From assembly GCA_037962975.1 (NCBI GenBank), contig CM075673.1, positions 151,982,667 to 152,046,666 on the forward strand: a stretch of 64,000 nt of DNA. Direction: 5' to 3'. The notes below the pieces were generated by a model that was not told where the DNA came from, did no database searches, and was given only the letters and a program-made list of their open reading frames with translations. The translations under genes were made by a program, and so were the position numbers. This document shows, one piece after another, positions 1 to 9,577 of the stretch. The DNA is from Clitoria ternatea (lineage: Eukaryota > Streptophyta > Magnoliopsida > Fabales > Fabaceae). Positions within the stretch are counted from its first letter, which is position 1. Each line of letters begins with the position of its first letter.

Positions 1-630
1 AGTGTACCTGCTATAAACGGGATGAACATTCCATGATGGAGAATTGAGGAGAGTTAGAGTTGAGATTTGAATGTTGTCTGAGTACATCAATTCAATCAGG
101 TACGGCCGAGTGTACTTCAACTTTTTCCTGTGAAATTGCTGCCACCAAAACGCACCCTGACCATCTATAGTGCCATTTTCACCTGTTTACAAAAATATTC
201 ATATCAAGATGTATCTATCATAATATAATAATGTCTTTGTTCTTAAAAATTTTGATGTTTTTGATGCTGACTTTTATTTTGTTTCAGTTAGAATTAAACA
301 CATATCAAAAGATTTATAACAACTGGTATACTTTTCTTAACAAACTGAACTATATTTGAGAATGCGGACTTTTATTTTAGTGTTATTGATGAAACTCTAA
401 TTCTTATTGAAAAAATACCAAAGAAACTACTCTTAAAATTTGCCCTACAAGATTATATTCTATGAAAATAAATTTTGGTAACTAGAAGTGAAACCTTTTG
501 GATACATACCTATGATAATAACATTTGTAAGGTTTGTACCAAATATGAAGCTGGCGAACCTTCCAGCTGGTGCGTCTCTTCCTCTACCGTAGGATGGGAT
601 AGGTTCAAGCACTGGCCACTCAGTAATATC
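1..630 (-). CDS. Polygalacturonase-like GH28 protein, partial (two exons)
   Basis: Two exons of a glycoside hydrolase 28 (polygalacturonase-like, pectin-cutting cell-wall enzyme) gene, reading leftwards. Exon 630-510 starts after an AG preceded by a T-rich tract and reads DITEWPVLEPIPSYGRGRDA, then APAGRFASFIFGTNLTNV. It ends at a GTATGT donor. The intron is 509-183. Exon 182-1 continues in phase with GENGTIDGQGAFWWQQF and ends near SPSWNVHPVY at the window edge. The PSYGRGRD, NGTIDGQG and N-S-P-x-W motifs are typical of the plant GH28 clade with a single-pass or secreted form. The catalytic DxD and RIK motifs would lie beyond the edge. The upstream exon(s) with the signal peptide are not visible before the hAT end at 991, so the gene may be truncated by transposons or have a very long first intron. 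The frame is clean in what is visible. Confidence 0.85.
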
Positions 631-990
631 CTAAACCATTTTATCAATACAAACAATAATAATAAAACAAAAAAGAGTTAGCAATAGCACACGTAAGTGC
701 CAAAATAATTGGCACACCTAGAACAATTCTTCAGTGAGATGATAAAGAAGACTCCCTTTATTGAGATTTAATCTAACTACATTTTTCAGAAAGGTTAAGA
801 TGGAATAATTCTCTGTTAGTTGTTTTAGCATCTTTAATTTTATTAGATAATACAATATAAAAGTGTAATGGTAGAGTTGATGTAGGAAAAGACCAAAATT
901 GGCAGAATAAAGAATTTCTTGTGGATTGAAAGGTTTTTGGTGTTTGCCAGGTAAGGTAAGCATAGTTGTTGATTAATATAGACATTTAAG
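631..990. other. Noncoding stretch upstream of the GH28 exons
   Basis: No convincing coding sequence. I looked on the minus strand for a GH28 first exon (signal peptide, then the usual VPPG-type N-terminal block) and did not see one. The sequence is AT-rich, with a pyrimidine tract feeding the acceptor at 631-632. Confidence 0.5.
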
Positions 991-1130
991 TAGGGGTGGC
1001 AAAACGGACTAACGGGCCGGGTCATGGCCCGTCCAAATACGGGTCGGGCCGGACTAGAATAGGAAAACGGGCCAAAAACATTAGCCCGACCCGTATTCTA
1101 TGTGGCCCGCAGGTCAAAACGGGCCAACTT
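991..1130. mobile_element. hAT-like transposon terminus (fragment)
   Basis: The sequence TAGGGGTGGCAAAACGG at 991 is a typical plant hAT-type end. It is followed by GC-rich CGGGCCGGGTC words repeated in both orientations, as in subterminal regions of this element type. No matching inverted end or 8-bp target duplication was found nearby, so this is an end fragment of a broken or larger element. Confidence 0.5.
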
Positions 1131-1208
1131 ATTTTTTTAAGAGAATTATACATGTTATTTTTTTAAGAGAATTATACATGTTATTTTTTTAAGAGAATTA
1201 TACATGTT
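1131..1208. repeat. Three perfect tandem copies of a 26-bp unit
   Basis: The unit is a T7 run followed by AAGAGAATTATACATGTT, at 1131-1156, 1157-1182 and 1183-1208. The copies are identical, which suggests recent expansion or slippage. Confidence 0.95.
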
Positions 1209-1266
1209 ATTTTTTATTTTAAATTTAAACTATTTTAAAATATTTTTAAAGAAAAATTGATATGGC

Positions 1267-1612
1267 AAACTTCTCATAGCGGTGAGGCTGTGTGTGTTCC
1301 ATGTCTATTGGAATCTTTAGCGGAACGGTAATTCGTTGTTTCATTGATTCTTCCAGCAAACTTCTCATAGCCTTTGAGAAAGACTCGAGCACCAATAAGC
1401 TTCTTGTTACAATTTGAGGCAGAGAACTTGGTACCTTGTTCACAAGCACCTTTCCAGCGAGAGGGTACTCTGGACAATCCAGGGTCTTGGAAACTGATAT
1501 GTTCAGGCCATATTCCTGTATCAAGAACTCCTATGATCACATCTGAGGCCAAGTTTGGAGCACTCCAAAGTCCTTTTCCATTTTGCAGGCCAAGTTTGGA
1601 GCACTCCAAATA
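1267..1612 (-). pseudogene. Subtilisin-like serine protease fragment (SBT family)
   Basis: A single minus-strand reading segment carries the catalytic Asp block (IIGVLDTGIWPE) and the catalytic His block (HGTHTAS) of a plant subtilase (peptidase S8). Between them are the usual ARVFLKGYEKFAG and SAKDSNRHGT surroundings. Only about 100 residues remain. The signal peptide, I9 propeptide, PA insert and catalytic Ser are absent. Both edges carry short duplications: AGGCCAAGTTTGGAGCACTC occurs at about 1550 and 1588, and GCAAACTTCTCATAG at about 1265 and 1357. This is a captured or rearranged exon piece, not a functional gene. Confidence 0.85.
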
Positions 1613-2101
1613 CAGTAGCTCTCATCTTACCCAATTATTCTTCCCTCATACTCTCCTACTCTTCAGATTTGTCTCCTACTCTTTGATATAGCCAGTCTTC
1701 AACCTCCGGAATCCATTAAAGGCCCCCTATCCGAATCCATTAGAGTGTTGTTACTTTTCTTACTTGAACTTGGCCTTTAACATTGAATGGGATAGACCTT
1801 ATATAAAATTGAGTAATTAGTAATCAATTTTCCAATTGAGCGCTTTATCCAATGCCACCTTAGCTGCAATTTGCTTTGACTGTCTCTATTTGTTTAGTTT
1901 CCTTGCAATGTACTTAATCTATAATTTGCTTTACGTGTCTCTCTTTGTTTAGTTTCGTTGCTACTCTTAACTATCCAACCAGTTATTGGTTTGTCATGCA
2001 GACTAGCACACGTTACGCGTGGTCTGTGATCGTTTGTCGACAGCTTCATATTCTTCGCTCACTTTTTTCCTCAAGGTAATCCCCTAACACTGACTTACTC
2101 A
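1613..2101. other. Spacer, no gene seen
   Basis: No family-level coding similarity is recognisable. Two imperfect direct copies of a phrase like CTATTTGTTTAGTTTCCTTGC occur near 1887 and 1943. The 5' boundary of the CACTA element to the right may fall in or near this stretch, but I could not find a CACTA terminus. Confidence 0.4.
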
Positions 2102-2110
2102 TTATGTGTA

Positions 2111-2431
2111 TGCATGTGGATTGTTGTTTGTTAGTGGAGAGCAGGGCTTATTAGGCATTGGTTTTGTGTGCTGATAAGACACCATTTTATATGCATGTGT
2201 AATGTTGTTTGTTAGTGGAGAGCAGAGCTCATTAGGTATTGGTTTTGTGTGCTGATAACATGATTTGAAGATGCATGTGTAATGTTTCTTTGTTAGTGGA
2301 GAGCAGAGCTCATTAGGCATTGGTTTTGTGTGCTGATAACATAATTCTTTATACATGTGTAATGTTGTTTGTTAGTGGAGAGCAAAGCTCATTAGGCATT
2401 GGTTTTATGTAGTGATAACATGATTTGGTCT
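2111..2431. repeat. 80-bp tandem repeat, four copies
   Basis: Copies start at about 2111, 2192, 2272 and 2352. Each contains TTGTTAGTGGAGAGCA, an ATTAGGCATTGGTTTTGTG segment and CTGATAACATGATT. Copies differ by a few substitutions. The array lies upstream of the CACTA transposase gene, a position where such elements often carry promoter or subterminal repeats. Confidence 0.9.
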
Positions 2432-2539
2432 TCATAACTCTGAATATCATATACAATGCGTATGGTATGTTTATTTATCTATACTGGGAAGTTTTCTGTA
2501 TGTAAAAGGTCATTCGTAAATTTGGGAAATGTCTAGTTT

Positions 2540-2564
2540 ACAGGGGAGACTCTGCCAAAATTTT
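2540..2564 (+). repeat. GGGGAGACTCTGCC motif, copy 1 (CACTA leader)
   Basis: The motif ACAGGGGAGACTCTGCC followed by (A/G)AAATTTT occurs here upstream of the transposase gene. It occurs again at 7397-7421 inside the first intron of the second CACTA gene. The flanks GGAAATGT and TTTACAG are also shared. Conservation of a noncoding word at two places in one element suggests a cis-acting role, which is inference. Confidence 0.75.
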
Positions 2565-2724
2565 TACAGGCTCCCTTTCTTAAGGAACTTAAAAAATAAC
2601 ACTCATGATTTAATAATGTAGGGTTTAGTCGTGTGTGTACCCATTAGATTCCCGTTCAAGTTTCAAAACAACCGGTTGATGTACCGTGTTGTGTTGGATC
2701 TTGAATTGTCCCGGTTGGACAGTT

Positions 2725-2996
2725 TGGTATGAATTTGTAACCAGTAGGGCGTAACCCATCAATGTTGTGTGTGGTCTATCTTGAGACGTTGAATGTTCAT
2801 TTGAAATTTCGGTTATGGTGTTTCGTATTGTCCCCGGGGTGCATGTCTGCGTGCGATATTTCATACCGTACGTATCTCTGTGTACTCGGGGACCAATGCG
2901 AAATGCTGCCGAAATTTTAAATGAACATCAACGACACAAGATAGACCACATACAACATCGATGGGTTACGGATGGTTGTATATTCATACCGAATGG
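2725..2996. repeat. Long imperfect inverted repeat upstream of the CACTA transposase gene
   Basis: The left arm (about 2725-2842) and right arm (about 2881-2996) are reverse complements with scattered mismatches. For example, GTGGTCTATCTTGAGACGTT on the left pairs with AACGACACAAGATAGACCAC on the right. Other paired words are ATGTTCATTTGAAATTTCGG against CCGAAATTTTAAATGAACAT, and CGTAACCCATCAATGTTG against CAACATCGATGGGTTACG. The loop is about 40 bases. RNA across it would form a long hairpin. Confidence 0.85.
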
Positions 2997-3109
2997 GATA
3001 GGGCCCCACCAATTTGCAACATCAATGAGATCGAGTGATTCACAACCGATAGTTAAATAAAATTACAATAATTTAAAGTAACAGAAATCGTGCTTGTTAG
3101 ATATTATAA

Positions 3110-6100
3110 ATGGAGGTACCGGCAAATCGGCGATAGATGTACAACCAACTAGATCGTAATCGGTGAGTGACTGAGGAGTTTATGATGGGGCTATTGGAGT
3201 TCATTCCGTTCGCTACGGCAAACACGCCTGGATTTGAAGTGACTCAGAAGATCCGTTGTCCGTGCTCAAGGTGCAAATGCATGAGTTTTGAATACACGGA
3301 TGATGTCATGTGCCACCTAACTGAGAAATGGTTCATGGATACATACCACTGCTGGTACAACCATGGTGAGCAGTTACCGCGTAGACCATCAGACGTAACC
3401 GTGCAACAGTCTTACTACGAGGTTGGAGGAAACAGGGATACGTACAACAACATAGAACAAATGGTGATGGATCATGTTGGACCCTCCACCGGGCGTATGC
3501 TGGAACATAATGACCAAGCAGGTCATGGGGACTCTGACAATGTAGAAGAGGATCCTAATCCGGAGGTGAAGAGATTTTATGATTTGTTGGCGGCGGCTCA
3601 GACTCCATTGTGGGATCGGTGCAACAGTCACACTGAGTTATCAACCTCCCTAGCTGCTTTAAGCCTAAAGGCAGATTATAATCTTTCTGGAGGTTGTTTT
3701 GATAGGATGGTCAATCTGATGGGTTCCACCATGCCTAGTAATCACAGAATGCCAGTAAACCTGTACCGTGCTAAGAAACAAGTGGCAAACTTGGGGTTGG
3801 GTTGTGTGAAGATAGAGTGTTGTGTTGGTGGATGTATGCTATTCAGAAATGAGTTTGCAGACAAGAGTGTCACAAAATGTCTGCATTGTAATGAGGAACG
3901 CTACAAGACCGTTAAAAGGAGAGGGAAGGTAACCCGGACGGCCAGGAAGAAAATGTGGTGCTTCCCTATAACACCGCGTCTTCAACGCCTGTACGCCTCA
4001 TTGTCCACGGCAAAACACATGCGTTGGCATGCTCTGAACCGAACACAAGATGGGTTTCTTTGCCATCCTTCCGACGGGAAAGCATGGAAGTGTTTGGATG
4101 AGCTATATCCGGACTTTTCCGGTGAGCCGCGTAATGTAAGACTTGGCTTATGTACTGATGGGTTTAACCCGTTTGGTCAATACGGAAGAGTTTACTCTTG
4201 TTGGCCAGTCATCCTGACCCCATACAATCTGCCGCCTGATATGTGTATGAAGAGGGAGGTCATGTTTCTATCTATACTGGTTCCAGGACCCAAAAATCCA
4301 AAGGCGAACATTGACGTGTTTTTGCAACCGTTGGTTGAAGAGTTATCACAATTATGGGATGTCAGGGTAATGACATACGATGCGTCTTTGAAGAACAACT
4401 TTATGATGCATGTTGTTTTGATGTGGACTATTAACGACTTCCCGGCCTATGGTATGCTTTCTGGATGGTCCACGTCTGGGAAGCTTGCTTGCCCTGTATG
4501 CATGGAATATACCGGGGGGAATCACTCCCTGTTAGTGGCAAGACAAGTTTCTTTGACTGTCATAGAAAGTTTCTACCGTTGGATCACCCGTTTAGGAGGA
4601 ACAAAACCGCTTTTAAGAAGAACAAGGTTGTTAATGAACCTCCACCCCGTAGGTTATCTGGTGCACGCGTTTGGCAGAGGGTCGAAGAGTATCCTTACAT
4701 CTGGGACAAGAGTGTTAAGGAGTTTGCGGGTTACAGTAAGGAACACCACTGGGTAAAGCAGAGTGTCTTGTGGGATTTTCCATATTGGAAAGACTTATTG
4801 TTAAGACACAACCTTGATGTCATGCACACTGAACGTAACGTTTTCATGAATATTTTTGACACTGTTATGGACATCAAAGGGAGAACAAAGGACAACGAGA
4901 AGAGTCGTCTAGACCTTCCGATTTGGTGTTCCAGGAAGGAGTTGGAGTTGAGGGATGCGGGACGTGGAAGAATGTTTAAACCCCATGCAAAATATGCTTT
5001 AACTAGACCACAACAGATTGCTGTGTGTATTTGGATGAATGGGTTGACCCTGCCTGACGGATTCGCTTCTAACTTGAGTAGATGTGTCGACGTGAAGGAG
5101 GGCAGGGTGTTTGGCATGAAAAGTCATGATTGCCATGTGTTTATGCAACAACTACTCCCGTACGCGTTTCATGCCTTACCGAAGCCTATTTGGAAACCGT
5201 TGGTGGAGTTGAGTCACTTCTTTAAGGAGTTGACAGCTACTTTGTTGACTGTGGAGAAACTTGTGAAGATGGAAGAAACTATCCCGGTATTGATTTATAA
5301 GTTGGAGCAGATTTTCCCACCAAGTTTTTTTGACTCCATGGAGCATTTGCCTATCCATCTACCGTACGAGGCCTTGGTTGGTGGCCCAGTGCAGTATCGT
5401 TGGATGTATCCATTCGAAAGGTGAATGCTTGGTGAACTCTTTAATTTCCTTGCAAATCGTGCTTATAATAGTATTTTCTAACTTAACACCATCTTGTTAA
5501 TGATGTTGAAGATTCTTACGCTCTTTAAAAGATAAAGTGTCGAACAAAGCCTGCGTTGAAGCATCAATTTGTGAGGCATACTTAGTCGAAGAAATGACAA
5601 CCTTTGCTTCTTTCTATTTTTCGACGGAGATAGAAACTAGAATGAGTAGAATTCCCCGCAATCTTGGGGTAGCCAGCCGCACAGGGTTTGATGAACAAAC
5701 ATCAATTTTCAACTATCCTGGTCACCCGGGGGGCAGGCTCACAAAATGTTACATTGATGAGAAAGATCGAAAGGCGGCTCACTTGTACATTCTTCTCAAT
5801 TGCCCAGAAGTGGAACCCTTTATTGAGTAAGTCATAGAAGTTATATTATACATTCTTAACGTAGCTTTTATAGTATCTAAATTTGTTTCCGTTGAATAGC
5901 TTATACACAGATATGCTAAAACTTGAGCAAAATGATTTAACTGATGACCAAATTCATAGTGAGGTGTCATCCAAGTTTGTTGGTTGGTTCGCGCAACACG
6001 TAAGACCCGTATACCAAGTGTTTTTAAGCCTATTTGCTTCTAACTCCCGTTATCTAACGATGACCTACTTTTTATGTTGTACATAGATACAAGACCCAAA

Positions 6101-6851
6101 CAACCATATTGAAGATTCTTTACTCTAAGCCCTTTCTTGGGAGCCGGTGAAAACTGTTAAAAAATGGCCTATTTACTACGTAAATGGCTACAAGTTTAAT
6201 ATTCTTCAATGGAGTGAAGGGATGCGCACCCATAACTACGGGGTTTGTGTTAAAGGCACCGCCGGACAGTTGGAAGAAGACTTTTATGGAGTGCTGACGG
6301 AGATTGTTGAAGTTTCGTTCTCTGGACGACTAAGAAGAGATATTGTTCTATTCAAATGTGATTGGTTCGACAACACAATCGGTGTTGGAACAAAGGTTGA
6401 CAACAACTACGGCTTAGTTGAGGTCAAGAAGAATGGTAGATATAAAGGGTTTGATCCCTTCATTTTTGCCCAACAAGCTGAGCAGGTTTATTACACCGAC
6501 TTCCCGGGAGGACATCGGGACTGGTATGCAGTAATCAAGGCCAAGGCCCAAAGTCAGATCACTGATAATGTCTCCGAAGAGGTCGATGGCGCTTATCAGC
6601 TTGCACCACATGAGCTCAACGATGCCAATTTGTTGTTCAACATTGATCCAGTCATAATGGATGAGACACTCGCCACTACGGGGGGTGAACACATTGACAA
6701 AGACCTTGTCTCTCGATCAAAATGGTCTAGGGCTGATTTGGATACTGATGAACTTGTTCAAACAGATAACTACAGTGACACTGAAACTGAGGGGGAATTT
6801 GAAACTGAAACAGAGACAGAGTATGTAGTCGTTAAACAAAATGTTACATAG
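3110..6851 (+). pseudogene. CACTA TNP2-type transposase, decayed
   Basis: The order of domains is an N-terminal transposase-associated zinc-binding domain (CPCSRC at 3271-3288 in the TEEFMMGLLEF segment), the Transposase_21/TNP2 catalytic core (about 3590-4930, with GLCTDGFNPFG, VWSGWST-like and CHRKFLP, HNLDVMHTERN motifs), a DUF4218 region (about 4990-5800) and DUF4216 (about 6160-6540, YYVNGYKF to HRDWYAV). The likely start is ATG 3110. Introns are 5421-5511 (GT-AG, phase kept), about 5829-5900 and about 6060-6087. Lesions are an in-frame TAG at 3134-3136, TGA at 3164-3166, a frameshift near 4510-4540 next to a G run, and TAA at 6126-6128. TAG in place of TGG and TGA in place of CGA are what cytosine deamination would give. 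Confidence 0.9.
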
Positions 6852-6901
6852 GTTTATATATATCCTGAGACTAACCTTTCTTTTCATGATTTTATCCACA
6901 G

Positions 6902-8713
6902 ATGACGGGACGTCGACTGCCCTTCAGTAGGGGTGGTGGGTCCAGGACCCCGACATCCCGGCAGGGGACTCCCACCCCAGGACATCAGACTACTCCATCA
7001 CCACTACAGCAGAGCACTCCATCACCACCACTACCACCACCACCAGAGCAGACCACTCCACCACCACCACCACCACTACAGACCACCCCATCACCCCGAC
7101 TGACCACCCCAGAGCAGAGTCCTGGAGCTGGTGGCTTGGAGGACCATGGCCATCAGGCGACCCCACCTCCGGCATCCCCTCTGCCCATGTTGGTACCCGT
7201 GCCGTCCGGAGACGAGTAAGTGACTAAACCTCAAATACTTTTATGTTATTTGTATGATACTTTATATTAAACTTTAGTGGAAAGACTTGTTGGTTTATTG
7301 GATGTTACTTTAATTAGTACTTGTATAGATTGAATTGTACTGGGCACTCTTCTGTTTGTAACAGGGTAACTATTTAAACTTGGAAATGTTACATTTACAG
7401 GGGAGACTCTGCCGAAATTTTGGGGGTCTCCCTAGATTGTGAGTTGTTTTACTCCTAACATAATTGTTGTCATTACAGCTTTGTTGATAGTAGTCGCACT
7501 ACCAAAGCGATTACTAAGGTTTTGAAGGCCCAGTGGGATGGTCCATATATATCTTGGACAGATGCTGGGAAGGTTGTGCAAGATAGGTGGTTTGACACCT
7601 TCTCGGTAAGTTCCTAGCTCATTTGTTGTGACTTGATTTGTAAAATAGACCTGTTATTAATTTTGATTTCTCATTTCATTTTACAGCGTGATTACCAGTG
7701 GGCGGAGGGTATGATTGATGAGATTAGGAAGGTCTTTGCCACAAAGACCTCCAAAATCATCAAGAGTACCCTTTGGAAGGTGAGGGACAAGGGTGAGCGC
7801 CCTCGTTGGATCCCGGAGGATCATTGGGACGGGATGGTCCAGAAGTGGGGCGGGGTCCCGTTCCAGCAGGCGAGTGCTCGGAACAGGGCCAACAGAGCCG
7901 CCGATGCTGCAGCCTCGGTTTACACTGGGGGTAGCATTTCAACCCTCGAGCACAAGAAAAGATTTGTAAGTATATTTATGTTAAACATTTCTATTATGAT
8001 TCGTCTTACATGTTTACAAATAATAATCTCAATGTTTTTTGTCCACCACAGGAGCAGAGGGAGCACCGGGAGCCTTCTTTGTTTGAGGTCATGCAAATGA
8101 CCAAGAAGAACAAAGCCGGTGCATGGGTAAACCAGAAGACTACGGATCTAGCGGTATTTACTTTTAACTGACACATGCTTATAATTTACAAATCAGCTTA
8201 CTAATCCTATCATTGTTTTTGAATTTACAGGAGGCGTATCAGGCCAGGAAGGCCGAGAAGGAGGCGGACCTGGTGGCTTCCACTCCTGAAGGGGAGGTTC
8301 CTCCCACCCTATCTTGTTCTGACGACAACGCCATCTATATGGAGGCTGTTGGCGGTGTGAACAAGAAAGGGAGGGTATTTGGATTGGGTGGCGTCGGCAC
8401 GCAGCTGGCGAAAAAGGGGAAGACCCCTTCCTCTTCGTCTTCCTCTGGTCTTCCGACTGAGGTTGTTTAGGTAATTCAAAACCTGAACGGTGAGCTACAG
8501 GAGGAGCGATGTCAGAGGCAGTTGTTGTTGGAGCGGGCCGAGGCGGACCGACAGAAAGCCGAGGCGGACCGACAGCGGGCCGAGGAGCAGCACGCAGAGA
8601 CTCGTCGGCAACTTGCTCAGCAGCAGGAGCTACTGATGCAGTTGATGGCGAGGCTACCTCCCCCCACTTCCCAGGCGCCCCCACCACCACCCCAGGATCC
8701 CCCACCACCATGA
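6902..8713 (+). pseudogene. Second CACTA gene, Transposase_24 (Ptta/En/Spm) protein
   Basis: Five exons with GT-AG junctions: 6902-7215, 7479-7605, 7687-7965, 8052-8153 and 8231-8713. The N-terminus is very rich in Pro and Thr (residues about 20-90). The middle carries the plant Ptta/En/Spm Transposase_24 signature (KSTLWKVRDKGERPRWIPED, HWDGMVQKWG and then the EHREPSLFEVMQMTKKNK segment). The C-terminus is a charged, heptad-like coiled coil (RAEADRQKAEADRQRAEEQ) ending in a proline tail. In En/Spm elements, accessory proteins of this kind act with the transposase on subterminal repeats. That role is inferred from the family. One in-frame TAG at 8468-8470 separates the domain from the coiled coil. 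It fits CAG to TAG, and otherwise the frame is open to TGA at 8711. Confidence 0.85.
7397..7421 (+). repeat. GGGGAGACTCTGCC motif, copy 2 (intron 1 of the second CACTA gene)
   Basis: Second copy of the motif described at 2540-2564, with GAAATTTT after it. It sits between exon 1 and exon 2 of the Transposase_24 gene, about 60 bases before the acceptor at 7478. A GGGGGTCTCCC element follows, so GGGGAGACTC and GGGTCTCCC could pair as a short hairpin. Confidence 0.75.
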
Positions 8714-9060
8714 TTGTATTTTTATTATTTATACACATTGTATATTTGATTTTTAGTAATGTTATATTTCATTCAGTATTTATTTTGTCATTCTTTATTT
8801 ATTATGTCAATATTTATTGGTAATTACATTCAAATCAAAAAGCCTTATTGTACCTATCATTAATAATTCAACCTATTTGATAAATTAATTTAATCTATTA
8901 TTTTGTTTTTAATAATAATTTAATATTTTAAAAAAATTATTTAAATTTAATTATAAAATTTTATCAGCCAATACAAAATACAAAATATTAATACATTTTT
9001 AAAGTTAAATTAACAAAACCAGTCAATATTGAACCAATTTTAAAAAAATTTAAAAATTCC
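8714..9060. other. AT-rich spacer inside the CACTA element
   Basis: Very AT-rich, no coding signal. It separates the second CACTA gene from the subterminal repeat block. Confidence 0.6.
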
Positions 9061-9574
9061 AGTTAGCGACGGTATCGGACCGTCGCTGAATTATTAACAC
9101 TAGCGACGGATATTGTCGTCGCTACATGAATACCACTAGCGACGGATCTTGTCGTCGCTACATCAATACCACTAGCGACGGATCTTGTCGTTGCTACATC
9201 AATACCACTAGCGACGGATCTTGTCGTCGCTATATGAGTACCCATAGCGACGGATCACGTGGTCGCTACATGAGTACCAATAGCGACGGCGTATGGTGGT
9301 CGCTGGTGGCTGCTAGTAGCGACGGGGTTTTGAGGTCGCTGTATGGCAACACTTAGCGACGGCTGGAGTTATTGGGGCAGATACGATTTTAGCGACGGCG
9401 TTACGCCGTCAATATGGTAACGACGACATGTATGTGGTTGCTGATGTGTTTTCGACGAGGGTTTTAGCGACGTCCTCTGTCCCATCTGAGATGCCGTCGC
9501 TAATGGTTTTAGCGACGGTCATGCCATGGATTAGCGACCAATTACTTCCGTCGCTAACATGTGTTTTTTTAGTG
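9061..9574. repeat. CACTA 3' subterminal repeats and terminus
   Basis: An array of about 36-bp units, each of the form TAGCGACGG-N6-CGTCGCTA followed by CATCAATACCAC. Units run head to tail from about 9102 to 9360, then become irregular to 9560. Each unit is itself a short inverted repeat (TAGCGACG against CGTCGCTA). The block ends in CCGTCGCTAACATGTG, a T7 run and AGTG at 9574. Such arrays are the binding sites of the element-encoded proteins in En/Spm. That function is family knowledge. Confidence 0.9.
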
Positions 9575-9577
9575 GTG

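Larger units (their letters stand above)
2100..9574 (+). mobile_element. CACTA (En/Spm-type) DNA transposon, 5' end not found
   Basis: The element contains a TNP2-type transposase gene (3110-6851), a second gene with a Transposase_24-type domain (6902-8713) and a block of TAGCGACGG subterminal repeats (9061-9560). The 3' terminus reads TTTTTTTAGTG, ending at 9574, which is the inverted CACTA end. It abuts an Athila-like retrotransposon, and the next three bases GTG (9575-9577) would be the 3-bp target duplication. No 5' CACTA terminus with matching subterminal repeats is visible, so the start given is approximate and the left end is probably truncated. Both genes are interrupted by stops and a frameshift, so the element is not autonomous now. 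Confidence 0.85.

Noticed and set aside
9063..9356. Open frames with repeated ATTRSVASGID or DGSCRRY peptides
   Set aside because: These are translations of the CACTA subterminal repeat array, not a protein gene.
9102..9360. CRISPR-like look of regularly spaced TAGCGACGG repeats
   Set aside because: The spacing is that of tandem repeats with conserved spacers, in a plant genome, next to a CACTA terminus. No cas genes are present.
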